Position numbers and translations under genes: made by a program
Shown here: positions 46,371 through 54,162 of the stretch, piece by piece
Layout: every line of letters begins with the position of its first letter
Numbering within the stretch: the stretch's first letter is position 1
The notes under the pieces: generated by a model
Database searches by the model: none
Seen by the model: only the letters and a program-made list of their open reading frames with translations
What the model was told of the DNA's origin: nothing
NCBI GenBank assembly: GCA_905339275.1
Contig: CAJPFK010000001.1
Span: forward strand, 186,001-250,000
Direction of reading: 5' to 3'
Source: Methylophilaceae bacterium
GTDB lineage: Bacteria > Pseudomonadota > Gammaproteobacteria > Burkholderiales > Methylophilaceae
Length of the DNA stretch: 64,000 nt

Positions 46371-47171
46371 ATGGCTGAAGTCCCGCAACGTACACGTCGC
46401 AAAAAATCCTTGCTGGAACCCGGTTTGCGCGAGCGCGGCATCTATCTTTTACCCAACCTGTTTACAACAGGCGCGCTGTTTGCCGGTTTCTATGCCATCG
46501 TGCAGGCCATGAACGGCAATTATGAGCATTCCGCCGCGGCCATTTTCATTGCGATGGTGCTGGATGGCCTGGATGGCCGTGTCGCCCGCCTGACCAACAC
46601 GCAAAGCGCCTTCGGCGCCGAATACGACAGCCTTTCCGATATGGTGTCTTTCGGCGTGGCACCGGCGCTGGTGCTCTATGTCTGGGCCTTGAAGCCGCTG
46701 GGCAAGCTGGGCTGGATCGCAGCCTTTATTTATTGCGCATGCGCTGCGTTGCGCCTGGCACGCTTCAACACCAAGCTGGACGACAGCGACAAGCGCTATT
46801 TCCAGGGATTGCCCAGCCCAGCCGCCGCCGCATTGCTTGCCGGCCTGGTATGGATATCGTTTGATAACAGGATTGCCGGAACCGGGCTGCTGTTCGACCT
46901 GATTCACATGAAATGGCTGGCCTGGAGCATTACCGTATTCGCCGGTTTGTCGATGGTCAGTGACCTGAAATTCTACAGTGGCAAGGATATCAATCTGCGC
47001 AGCAGCGTACCGTTCATGGTCATCCTGCTGATCGTGCTGGCGATTGTCCTGATCTCGTACAGCCCGCCCGTCATCTTGTTCATCGTGTCACTGGTTTATG
47101 CGCTTTCCGGTTATGCGATGTGGCTGAAAAGGAAGATGGCAAAACCCGGTGATGCCTCTCTATCGCCTTGA
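46371..47171 (+). CDS. pssA: CDP-diacylglycerol-serine O-phosphatidyltransferase
   Basis: The 266-aa inner-membrane enzyme makes phosphatidylserine. The CDP-alcohol phosphotransferase motif DG-x2-GR/AR...G-x3-D-x3-D is seen at DGLDGRVARLTN followed by GAEYDSLSD (about 63-90). Seven or eight hydrophobic helices are predicted. ATG 46371 follows the normal PssA basic N-terminus; the frame is open further upstream but that part is not conserved in style. It lies upstream of leuA, a common betaproteobacterial order. Confidence 0.94.
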   Translation: MAEVPQRTRRKKSLLEPGLRERGIYLLPNLFTTGALFAGFYAIVQAMNGNYEHSAAAIFIAMVLDGLDGRVARLTNTQSAFGAEYDSLSDMVSFGVAPALVLYVWALKPLGKLGWIAAFIYCACAALRLARFNTKLDDSDKRYFQGLPSPAAAALLAGLVWISFDNRIAGTGLLFDLIHMKWLAWSITVFAGLSMVSDLKFYSGKDINLRSSVPFMVILLIVLAIVLISYSPPVILFIVSLVYALSGYAMWLKRKMAKPGDASLSP

Positions 47172-47234
47172 TAGAGAAATACAAATTGCCGGATGGTTGC
47201 CATCCAGCGGCAAAACCATTATATTCACGTCATT

Positions 47235-47339
47235 ATGTTCTATAACAGTCATATTTCTGCCATTCATACGCACGGTCTTTGCTCGATCGACCTGCCGTCA
47301 CGCGCGCAATCCCTGCTGCGCGTTCTGCTGCTGCGCTAG
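47235..47339 (+). CDS. leuL: putative leucine leader peptide (34 aa)
   Basis: A short frame ending in TAG at 47337 encodes 34 residues whose C-terminal end, SLLRVLLLR, has five Leu codons (all CTG) in the last eight codons. It lies 120 bp before leuA, the first leucine-pathway gene. The arrangement matches attenuation leaders, where ribosome stalling at Leu codons changes the RNA fold. The ATG at 47235 has no strong ribosome-binding site, which lowers confidence. Confidence 0.55.
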   Translation: MFYNSHISAIHTHGLCSIDLPSRAQSLLRVLLLR

Positions 47340-47378
47340 CGCGCAGACGACCCCCCCACCCCATTCAGTTTTCCGCAT

Positions 47379-47403
47379 ATCGCTATTCCGACAGGAAGGC
47401 GAT
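47379..47403 (+). promoter_or_regulatory. possible attenuator hairpin before leuA
   Basis: ATCGC-TA-TTCC / GGAA-G-GCGAT form a stem with loop GACA, followed by AGAATTTATT. It lies 40 nt after the Leu leader stop and could be the terminator half of the attenuation switch. G+C-rich alternative stems exist over the Leu codons themselves (for example CTGCGC/GCGCAG at 47331-47346). Confidence 0.4.
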
Positions 47404-47416
47404 AGAATTTATTAAT

Positions 47417-47438
47417 ATGGCAAACATATGTTTGCCAT
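47417..47438. promoter_or_regulatory. 22-bp perfect palindrome in front of leuA
   Basis: Two 11-bp arms, ATGGCAAACAT and ATGTTTGCCAT, meet without a spacer at 47427/47428. The palindrome ends 22 bp before ATG 47460. It is long enough to be an operator for a dimeric regulator or an RNA hairpin next to the ribosome-binding region. Confidence 0.55.
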
Positions 47439-47459
47439 GAGTTGATGGATAAAATTACC

Positions 47460-48998
47460 ATGAAAAACAACAAGTTAATTATATTTGACACGACATTGCG
47501 CGATGGCGAACAAAGCCCCGGTGCTGCGATGACCAAAGAGGAGAAAGTCCGCATTGCGCGTCAACTGGAAAAACTCGGCGTCGATGTGATCGAAGCGGGC
47601 TTTGCCGCGGCCAGCCAGGGCGACTTTGAGGCGATCCGTTCCGTGGCCGAGGTGATCAAGACTTCGACTGTCTGCTCGCTCGCCCGCGCCAGCGAGAACG
47701 ATGTGCGGCGCGCAGGCGAGGCGATCAAGCCTGCCGTCAAGGGCCGTATCCACACGTTTATCGCCACTTCCCCCATTCATATGGAAAACAAGTTGCGCAT
47801 GACGCCGGACCAGGTCGTTGAGCGCGCGGTGCAGGCTGTCAAGTGGGCGCTGGAATATACCGATGATGTCGAATTCTCTGCCGAGGATGCCGTGCGTTCG
47901 GATATGGATTTCCTCGTGCGCGTGTTCGATGCCGTGATTCAGGCCGGTGCCAGGACCATCAATGTTCCCGATACGGTCGGTTACTCGATTCCTGCCCAGT
48001 GGGGTGAACGCATGCAGCAATTGATTGCCCGGGTTCCGAATTCCGACAAGGTGGTGTGGTCTACGCACTGCCATAACGATCTTGGCATGGCGGTAGCGAA
48101 CTCATTGGCCGCAGTGCTGGGCGGCGCGCGTCAGGTCGAGTGTACGATCAACGGCCTGGGCGAGCGTGCCGGCAATGCCAGCCTGGAAGAGATCGTCATG
48201 GCGGTGCGCACGCGCAAGGATATCTTTGACCTGGAGACCGGCATTGACACCACGCAAATCGTGCCGACTTCCAGGCTGGTGTCCAGCATTACCGGTTATC
48301 CGGTGCAGCCGAACAAGGCGGTGGTGGGAGCGAATGCATTCGCGCATGAGTCCGGCATCCATCAGGATGGCGTGCTCAAGCATCGTGAAACCTATGAAAT
48401 CATGCGTGCAGAAGATGTGGGTTGGGGTGCCAACAAGCTGACCTTGGGCAAGTTGTCCGGGCGCAACGCTTTCAGGTCGCGTTTGAAGGAATTGGGAATC
48501 GAGCTGGAGAGCGAGGAATTGCTTAATGGCGCGTTTGCCCGTTTCAAGGATCTTGCCGACAAGAAATCGGAAATTTTCGATGAAGACTTGCATGCGCTGG
48601 TCAGCGACGAGGCAATGGAAGAAGCGTCCGAGCATTTCAAGCTGGTGTATTTGCAGGCGAGTTCGCAGACCGGGGAAATCCCGCATGCCACGATCACCAT
48701 GTCCGAGAACGGGCAGGAAAAAACTGCGGAGTCCAATGGCGGCGGGCCGGTCGATGCGACCTTCAAGGCGATTGAGACCATTGTCGATAGCGGTGCTGAA
48801 TTGCAGCTTTACTCCGTCAATAACATCACCAGCGGCACGGATGCGCAAGGTGAGGTGACCGTGCGCTTGTCAAAAGGCGGCCGCATCGTCAATGGGCAGG
48901 GCGCCGATACCGACATTGTCGTGGCTTCGGCAAAAGCGTACCTGAACGGCCTGAACAAGTTGTATTCGAAATCCGAACGCGCGCATCCGCAGGTGTGA
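47460..48998 (+). CDS. leuA: 2-isopropylmalate synthase
   Basis: LeuA condenses acetyl-CoA with 2-oxoisovalerate, the first step of leucine synthesis. The 512-aa form I enzyme has the TIM-barrel motif [17 protein letters not shown], the metal-binding [29 protein letters not shown], and the C-terminal regulatory LeuA dimer domain that binds leucine. ATG 47460 gives the usual [12 protein letters not shown] start; ATG 47445 and TTG 47442 are also in frame. The leader peptide and palindrome suggest control by leucine supply. Confidence 0.96.
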   Translation: MKNNKLIIFDTTLRDGEQSPGAAMTKEEKVRIARQLEKLGVDVIEAGFAAASQGDFEAIRSVAEVIKTSTVCSLARASENDVRRAGEAIKPAVKGRIHTFIATSPIHMENKLRMTPDQVVERAVQAVKWALEYTDDVEFSAEDAVRSDMDFLVRVFDAVIQAGARTINVPDTVGYSIPAQWGERMQQLIARVPNSDKVVWSTHCHNDLGMAVANSLAAVLGGARQVECTINGLGERAGNASLEEIVMAVRTRKDIFDLETGIDTTQIVPTSRLVSSITGYPVQPNKAVVGANAFAHESGIHQDGVLKHRETYEIMRAEDVGWGANKLTLGKLSGRNAFRSRLKELGIELESEELLNGAFARFKDLADKKSEIFDEDLHALVSDEAMEEASEHFKLVYLQASSQTGEIPHATITMSENGQEKTAESNGGGPVDATFKAIETIVDSGAELQLYSVNNITSGTDAQGEVTVRLSKGGRIVNGQGADTDIVVASAKAYLNGLNKLYSKSERAHPQV

Positions 48999-49026
48999 TT
49001 AAAACAGAATATTGAAAGAGATTGAA

Positions 49027-49443
49027 ATGATAAAAGACAGCATCCAGGTGACAAGTTTTGATATGAGCAGGCTGTTTGCAATGGCTGAACAGATTCGCAG
49101 GCAGGGGATGGCCGATAAGGTCGATCTCGACCAGCTTGAGGAAGAGCTGGCCCGGAGTGTAGAGGTTTCTTCGGATGAAGTGCCCAGTGACGTGGTCACA
49201 ATGAATTCAAAGCTGACACTGAAGGATTTGACTTCCGGTAAGGAAATCACCTGCACGCTGGTATTTCCCCAGGATGCGGATCCGGCGCAACAGCGAGTTT
49301 CAGTGCTCGCGCCGTTAGGCATGGCGGTGCTCGGCTATCGGGTGGGAGACAGGATCAATTGGTCGATGCCGCATGGCATGCGCCAGCTCAGGATTGAAAC
49401 CATCCACTACCAGCCTGAGGCTGCCGGCGACTATCACTTATAA
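49027..49443 (+). CDS. rnk: nucleoside diphosphate kinase regulator Rnk (GreA/GreB C-terminal fold)
   Basis: The 138-aa protein has a short helical N-terminal part and the FKBP-like GreA/GreB C-terminal domain (SKLTLKDLTSGKEITCTLVF...VSVLAPLGMAVLGYRVGDRI). Rnk proteins bind RNA polymerase without the long coiled-coil tip of GreA. The name reflects an old genetic effect on Ndk levels. ATG 49027 follows AAAGAG. Confidence 0.88.
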   Translation: MIKDSIQVTSFDMSRLFAMAEQIRRQGMADKVDLDQLEEELARSVEVSSDEVPSDVVTMNSKLTLKDLTSGKEITCTLVFPQDADPAQQRVSVLAPLGMAVLGYRVGDRINWSMPHGMRQLRIETIHYQPEAAGDYHL

Positions 49444-49506
49444 GGTTGCCCGGGCATATGAAGTGCTCGTGAATCCGACGTCATGATCCGCTAGTGTGCC
49501 GGCCTG

Positions 49507-50397
49507 ATGCCTTGGCTTAAATCAGATTCGCGCCAGAAACTGCTGGTGCCGCTGGCGCTGTGCGCCCTGTATATCATCTGGGGCTCGACTTACATCGCGA
49601 TGTATTTCGCGATCGACAGTTTTCCGCCCTTCATGATGGCGGCGATACGCTTCAGCATTGCCGGTATGCTGCTATATGTGTTTTTGCGGCTGCGAGGGTA
49701 CCCGGCGCCGTTGCCTGGAGAGTGGCTGGGCGCTGCGGCAGTTGGCGTGTTGCTGCTCTCCATCGGCAATGCTGCCGTTGCGATTGCGCAACAGACGGTA
49801 TCCACCAGTGCGGCAGCAATGGCAATTGCGACGGTGCCTTTGTGGATTGCCGTGTTTTCGAGCTTGTGGGGGCACTCCCCCAACCGGCGCGAGTGGCTGG
49901 GTATCGGCTTCGGCATGGTCGGGGTCGTTGTGCTCAATATGGGCAATACCCTGCAGGCCAGTCCCTTCGGTGCCTTTTTGCTCATCGTGGCTGCGGCCAG
50001 TTGGGCATTCGGCTCGGTCTGGGCCAGGCACCTGCCCATGCCGCAAGGCGCCATGGCAAGTGCTGCGCAGATGCTGATGGGAGGAGCGGTGCTGATCCTG
50101 CTCAGTTTTCTGACGGGCGAGACCTGGCCTGGAACGATCAGCCGGAAGTCGCTGTTTTCGATGGTGTTCCTGGTGATCTTCGGTTCGCTGGTTGCTTATA
50201 GTGCCTATCTTTACCTGTTGAAGACCGTGCGCCCGGTGCTGGCGACCAGCCACACTTTCGTTAACCCGGTGGTGGCGATGTTTCTTGGTGTCTGGCTGGC
50301 CAGCGAAGTGATCGATGTGGAGGAAATGGTGGCATTGGCGATTATCATCATCGGCGTGCTTCTGGTACTGCCGTTCAAGGCCAGGCCAGAGATTTGA
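49507..50397 (+). CDS. EamA-family (DMT) transporter, YedA-like
   Basis: The 296-aa protein has ten predicted helices in two EamA repeats. LYIIWGSTYIAMYFAIDSFPP opens the first and a WAFGSVWARHLPMP segment begins the second, with HTFVNPVVAMFLGVWL near the end. Members are inner-membrane exporters of amino acids or metabolites; the substrate is not evident. Confidence 0.88.
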   Translation: MPWLKSDSRQKLLVPLALCALYIIWGSTYIAMYFAIDSFPPFMMAAIRFSIAGMLLYVFLRLRGYPAPLPGEWLGAAAVGVLLLSIGNAAVAIAQQTVSTSAAAMAIATVPLWIAVFSSLWGHSPNRREWLGIGFGMVGVVVLNMGNTLQASPFGAFLLIVAAASWAFGSVWARHLPMPQGAMASAAQMLMGGAVLILLSFLTGETWPGTISRKSLFSMVFLVIFGSLVAYSAYLYLLKTVRPVLATSHTFVNPVVAMFLGVWLASEVIDVEEMVALAIIIIGVLLVLPFKARPEI

Positions 50398-50423
50398 GTA
50401 TGTAAATTGATTGGGGAAGTGAT

Positions 50424-51086
50424 TTGAATTTAGCGTTATTTGATCTCGATAACACCCTGCTGGCGGGAGACAGTGATTTTCAGTGGGGACAGTTCCTGAT
50501 AGAAGAAGGGCTTCTGGAGCGCGATAAGCACGAAACCAAAAATATCCAGTTTTACGAGGATTACAAGGCCGGCAATCTCGATATTTACGCCTTCCTGGAA
50601 TTTCAGCTCAAGCCCTTGTCTGCGCATCGCAGGGCCGAGCTGGACAAGCTGCACGAACGTTACATGGAGCGCAAGGTGCGCCCGATGATGACGGAAAAGG
50701 GCAAGGCACTGGTCAATCAGCATAAGGCCAACGGCGACCTGCTGATGATCATCACCGCGACCAACAGCTACGTGACAGGCCCGATTGCCAGGGCATTCGG
50801 TGTCGAGAACCTGATCGGCACGGTGCCTGAGCAGATTGACGGCGAATTTACCGGCAGGGTAAGCGGTACTCCCAGCTTCAAGGAAGGCAAGGTGACGCGC
50901 CTGAAAGAATGGCTGGCACAACGCGGTCAGTCGTTTGCCGACTTTGAAACAACCTGGTTCTACAGCGACTCACACAATGACCTGCCTTTGATGAAGCTGG
51001 TAGACAAGCCGGTTGCGGTCGACCCGGATGAAATTCTGAAGGATTACGCAGAACGGAACAGCTGGCCGATCATCACGCTGCGGTAA
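50424..51086 (+). CDS. HAD-IB family phosphatase (SerB-like)
   Basis: The 220-aa hydrolase has HAD motif I FDLDNTLLAGDSD (6-), motif II ITATNSYV, the conserved Lys in FKEGKVTRL and motif III YSDSHNDLPLM. The C1 cap places it with the subfamily IB phosphatases. The substrate is unknown; homologues are often annotated as phosphoserine phosphatase-like. It starts with TTG after GGGGAAG. It lies 26 bp after the EamA gene. Confidence 0.88.
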   Translation: MNLALFDLDNTLLAGDSDFQWGQFLIEEGLLERDKHETKNIQFYEDYKAGNLDIYAFLEFQLKPLSAHRRAELDKLHERYMERKVRPMMTEKGKALVNQHKANGDLLMIITATNSYVTGPIARAFGVENLIGTVPEQIDGEFTGRVSGTPSFKEGKVTRLKEWLAQRGQSFADFETTWFYSDSHNDLPLMKLVDKPVAVDPDEILKDYAERNSWPIITLR

Positions 51087-51131
51087 GGCAACCTGATGCC
51101 GTTGACTGGCGGGAAGCGGTGAGCCGGGGGA

Positions 51132-51953
51132 TCAGCCATGCACCAGAAACTGGAAAACGAACTTACTGCCTGCATAGGCCAGCAACAGCAGCACGAATCC
51201 GGCGAGCGTCCAGCGTATGGCCTTGCGGCCTCGCCACCCGTAACCGAATCGCCCGATCAGCAGCCCGGCATACACCAGCCATGAAAGTACGGTGAACAGG
51301 TTCTTGTGGTTGAAGGTCAGCGGCTTGTTGAAAATATGCTCGGAAAACATCATGCCGCTGACCAACGTCAAGGTCAGCAGCACAAAACCCAGTGTAATGA
51401 CCCGGAACAGCAGGGTTTCCATGCCGATCAGCGGCGGGAATTCGGGCAGTTTGATGAATGCCGGTTTCTTGTGCATGCTGCTTTCAGCCGCTGCCATCAA
51501 CAATGCATGCAGCGCGGCAAACGTGAACAGGCTGTAGGCTACTAGTGCGATGATCAGGTGCGCCAGAAACAGCGGCTGGTCGGTATAGGGCAGCACATTG
51601 AATTCACGTATGCTGCCATGCAGCAGCACAAAGAACGCTGCGGGCGGCAGCACAAAGGCTTGCAGGCTGTTGAAGGTTTGCTTGATGTCGGTAATCCAGT
51701 AGATCAATACCGTCAGCCAGAAAACCAGGGATAATGCCTTGCCGAAATCCAGGTTTACCCCGACCAGTGTCTGGTCGCCGATGAATATGCCCTTGTAGAG
51801 CAGCCAGCCGTGGATCACCAGGCCCAGCGCAATGGCGGCGGAATGCCAGTGCATGCTTTTGCCCTCAGCAGGATTTCTGGCATGGCGCCAGAAGTCAATG
51901 GCGACAAGGGCATAGATCAGGGCAACGATTAAGTAGGGTAAAAACTCGCTCAT
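51132..51953 (-). CDS. cytochrome c assembly-type membrane protein YpjD (CcsA family)
   Basis: The 273-aa protein has eight hydrophobic helices and the CcsA/CcmC-like core. His residues lie in LPYTDQPLFLAHLIIALVAYSLF (about 120-145) and TFNHKNLFTVLSWLVYAGLL. It lies immediately upstream of and divergent from ffh, the usual place of ypjD in proteobacteria. A haem-handling role is inferred from the family; the name YpjD follows the E. coli protein. Confidence 0.88.
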   Translation of the reverse strand: MSEFLPYLIVALIYALVAIDFWRHARNPAEGKSMHWHSAAIALGLVIHGWLLYKGIFIGDQTLVGVNLDFGKALSLVFWLTVLIYWITDIKQTFNSLQAFVLPPAAFFVLLHGSIREFNVLPYTDQPLFLAHLIIALVAYSLFTFAALHALLMAAAESSMHKKPAFIKLPEFPPLIGMETLLFRVITLGFVLLTLTLVSGMMFSEHIFNKPLTFNHKNLFTVLSWLVYAGLLIGRFGYGWRGRKAIRWTLAGFVLLLLAYAGSKFVFQFLVHG

Positions 51954-52078
51954 GGAATCATTAGCTTGGGTGACTTGAGTTAAAATCAGGGTTGACGTAA
52001 CACTATAGCATGCGGCATCCGCCTAAGTTAATGCCGCTGCTTCGCAGAATCGGCAGATCATAATATGTTAGAGAATTT

Positions 52079-53431
52079 ATGTTAGAAAATCTCAGCGGTA
52101 GATTACAAGGTGTTATCAAGAACCTGCGAGGCCAGGCACGGCTGACCGAGGAAAACATCGCAGATGCCATGCGTGAAGTCCGTATGGCGCTATTGGAGGC
52201 AGACGTTGCCTTGCCTGTGGTGAAAGACTTCATCGCGCGTGTCAAGGAACGTGCGCAGGGCCGTGAAGTCATGCAGAGCCTGACACCGGGGCAGGCCGTG
52301 ATCCAGGTCGTACATGAAGAGCTGACCGAGTTGATGGGCGCAAAAGGCGTCGGGCTTGACCTTGCTGCCGTTCCGCCGGCCATTATCCTCATGGCCGGTT
52401 TGCAGGGTTCGGGTAAAACCACGACTTCAGCCAAGCTTGCCCGCTTGCTGAAAGAGCAGAAAAAGAAGGTGCTGCTGGCAAGTGCCGACGTTTACCGTCC
52501 GGCAGCCATCCAGCAGTTGAAGACGCTGGCGCAAAGCCTGGAGGTGGATTGCTTCGACTCGAACGCAACACAGAAACCGGGCGATATTGCGAGTGCGACA
52601 CTCGATTTCGCCAGGCGCCATTTCTACGATGTGGTGATCTTCGATACCGCGGGCCGTCTGGGTATCGATGAAGCCATGATGAACGAGATCCGTGAATTGC
52701 ACGGCCTGCTCAAGCCGATTGAAACCCTGTTCGTGGTGGATGCGATGCAGGGGCAGGACGCGGTCAACACGGCGCGGGCCTTCGGCGAAACGTTGCCGCT
52801 GACGGGCGTGGTGCTGACCAAGCTCGATGGCGATGCACGTGGCGGTGCGGCTCTATCGGTGCGCCACGTGACCGGCAAGCCGATCAAGTTCATCGGCGTC
52901 AGCGAGAAAGTCGACGGGCTTGAGGCCTTCCACCCGGAACGCATGGCCTCGCGCGTGCTCGGTATGGGCGATGTGCTTTCCCTGATCGAACAGGCGCAGA
53001 AGAATGTCGATCTTGATGAGGCCAAAAAACTGGCTGACAAGGTCAAATCCGGCAAGAGCTTCGACCTGGACGATTTCAAGATGCAGATGCAGCAGATGCG
53101 GAATATGGGCGGCATGGGCGCCTTGATGGACAAGATGCCGGCACAGCTTGCCGGCATGGCAGGACAGATGAGCGGCGACGCCGGCGACAAGGCCATTCGC
53201 CGTATAGAAGGCATCATCAACTCCATGACGCCAGTGGAACGCCGCAAGCCGGAAATCATCAAAGCCACGCGCAAGCGCCGTATTGCGACGGGTGCCGGTG
53301 TTCAGGTGCAGGAAGTCAATCGCATGCTGAAGCAGTTTGAAGAAGCGCAAAAAATGATGAAGATGTTTTCCAAGGGCGGTATGAGCAAGATGATGCGCGC
53401 CATGCAAGGCCGGTTTCCGGGCTTAAGGTGA
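52079..53431 (+). CDS. ffh: signal recognition particle protein Ffh
   Basis: The 450-aa SRP GTPase binds 4.5S RNA and signal sequences. The N domain is followed by the G domain with GLQGSGKTTTSAKLA (near 108), DTAGRLGIDE and TKLDGDARGGAALS. A Met-rich M domain (about 300-450, with QMRNMGGMGALMDKMP and SKMMRAMQGRFPGLR) follows. It is divergent from the ypjD-like gene. Confidence 0.97.
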   Translation: MLENLSGRLQGVIKNLRGQARLTEENIADAMREVRMALLEADVALPVVKDFIARVKERAQGREVMQSLTPGQAVIQVVHEELTELMGAKGVGLDLAAVPPAIILMAGLQGSGKTTTSAKLARLLKEQKKKVLLASADVYRPAAIQQLKTLAQSLEVDCFDSNATQKPGDIASATLDFARRHFYDVVIFDTAGRLGIDEAMMNEIRELHGLLKPIETLFVVDAMQGQDAVNTARAFGETLPLTGVVLTKLDGDARGGAALSVRHVTGKPIKFIGVSEKVDGLEAFHPERMASRVLGMGDVLSLIEQAQKNVDLDEAKKLADKVKSGKSFDLDDFKMQMQQMRNMGGMGALMDKMPAQLAGMAGQMSGDAGDKAIRRIEGIINSMTPVERRKPEIIKATRKRRIATGAGVQVQEVNRMLKQFEEAQKMMKMFSKGGMSKMMRAMQGRFPGLR

Positions 53432-53506
53432 TTCTTGCATTGACGAGGATAGCGCTTTTCTGGATAATTGCGCCCTTTCTCTAGTCCATGCCTTGCACAG
53501 ACTATT

Positions 53507-53582
53507 GGGGTGTTAGCTCAGCTGGTAGAGCAGCGGACTTTTAATCCGTTTGTCGTGGGTTCGATCCCCGCACACCCTACCA
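53507..53582 (+). tRNA. tRNA-Lys (anticodon TTT)
   Basis: A 76-nt cloverleaf with encoded CCA (53580-53582). The acceptor stem is GGGGTGT with ACACCCT (one G-T pair at the end), the anticodon stem-loop GCGGA-CTTTTAA-TCCGT gives TTT, and the T arm is GTGGG-TTCGATC-CCCGC. An integrase remnant lies directly downstream, so this gene is a likely attachment site. Confidence 0.97.
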
Positions 53583-53589
53583 AATAAAT

Positions 53590-53619
53590 CAAAGGGTTAG
53601 CTTAAAGGCTAGCCCTTTG
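53590..53619. terminator. hairpin after tRNA-Lys
   Basis: A 12-bp stem (CAAAGGGTTAGC / GCTAGCCCTTTG, one G-T pair) with loop TTAAAG, 7 nt after the tRNA. No strong T run follows, so termination would be imperfect. Confidence 0.5.
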
Positions 53620-53895
53620 TCGTTTCTGGCTGTGACAAAAACGTGACATAACAACTACGCTGGATTTCTCTCTTGTCATGGAAGCACAGGCCCATAGCCT
53701 GAGTCGCTGCTTGCCATGTCGTATTGGTCAAACAATGCCGGATAGGCTTGCCTCGATACATAAAGCCATAACGCTGGTCTTTACCTCGCTGTTCCTCGGG
53801 CAATTGCATCACAATCAAGACACCTTCTGGTGTTCCATGTCTCGGCCTGACTCAACCAGGCAATTTTACGTTGTAAATCTGCAATGATGGTTTTA
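53609..53895 (-). pseudogene. phage-type integrase (tyrosine recombinase) remnant
   Basis: Minus-strand frames read like the C-terminal half of a tRNA-associated integrase. One frame gives DLQRKIAWLSQ near 53870. After a frame change the next gives QLPEEQRGKDQRYGFMYRGK and then NTTWQAATQAMGL, ending in FHD just where the catalytic H-x-x-R block (LRHTWASW in relatives) should follow; there the frame is lost again. The gene is therefore broken by at least two frame disruptions and lacks both ends. It lies against the 3' end of tRNA-Lys, as expected for an old integration event. Confidence 0.65.
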
Positions 53896-54162
53896 ATGAC
53901 CGGGAATTACTGTGCTTTCTTGAAAGTATTTTCATTATTGACCAGCCATGGTCTTTTATTTTGTAATGCTCATTATTAATATAAATGAAACATTCTGTAT
54001 GTAGGAGGGTCATCTTCATCCCATTCGAACGCGTATCCTGATAGCCAATTAGATCTAATAAAAAATATTTGTAATCGATGTAAATAAAGCTTTACGCTGT
54101 AGTTCAGCCAAAGACAAAAAAAAACATCTGAACTATATTAAAAAATCTGGGGAGAGAAGGGG

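Noticed and set aside
47149..47415. Plus-strand 88-codon frame between pssA and leuA
   Set aside because: It overlaps the pssA end and the Leu-rich leader in another frame; its Cys-rich end arises from reading CTG repeats out of frame.
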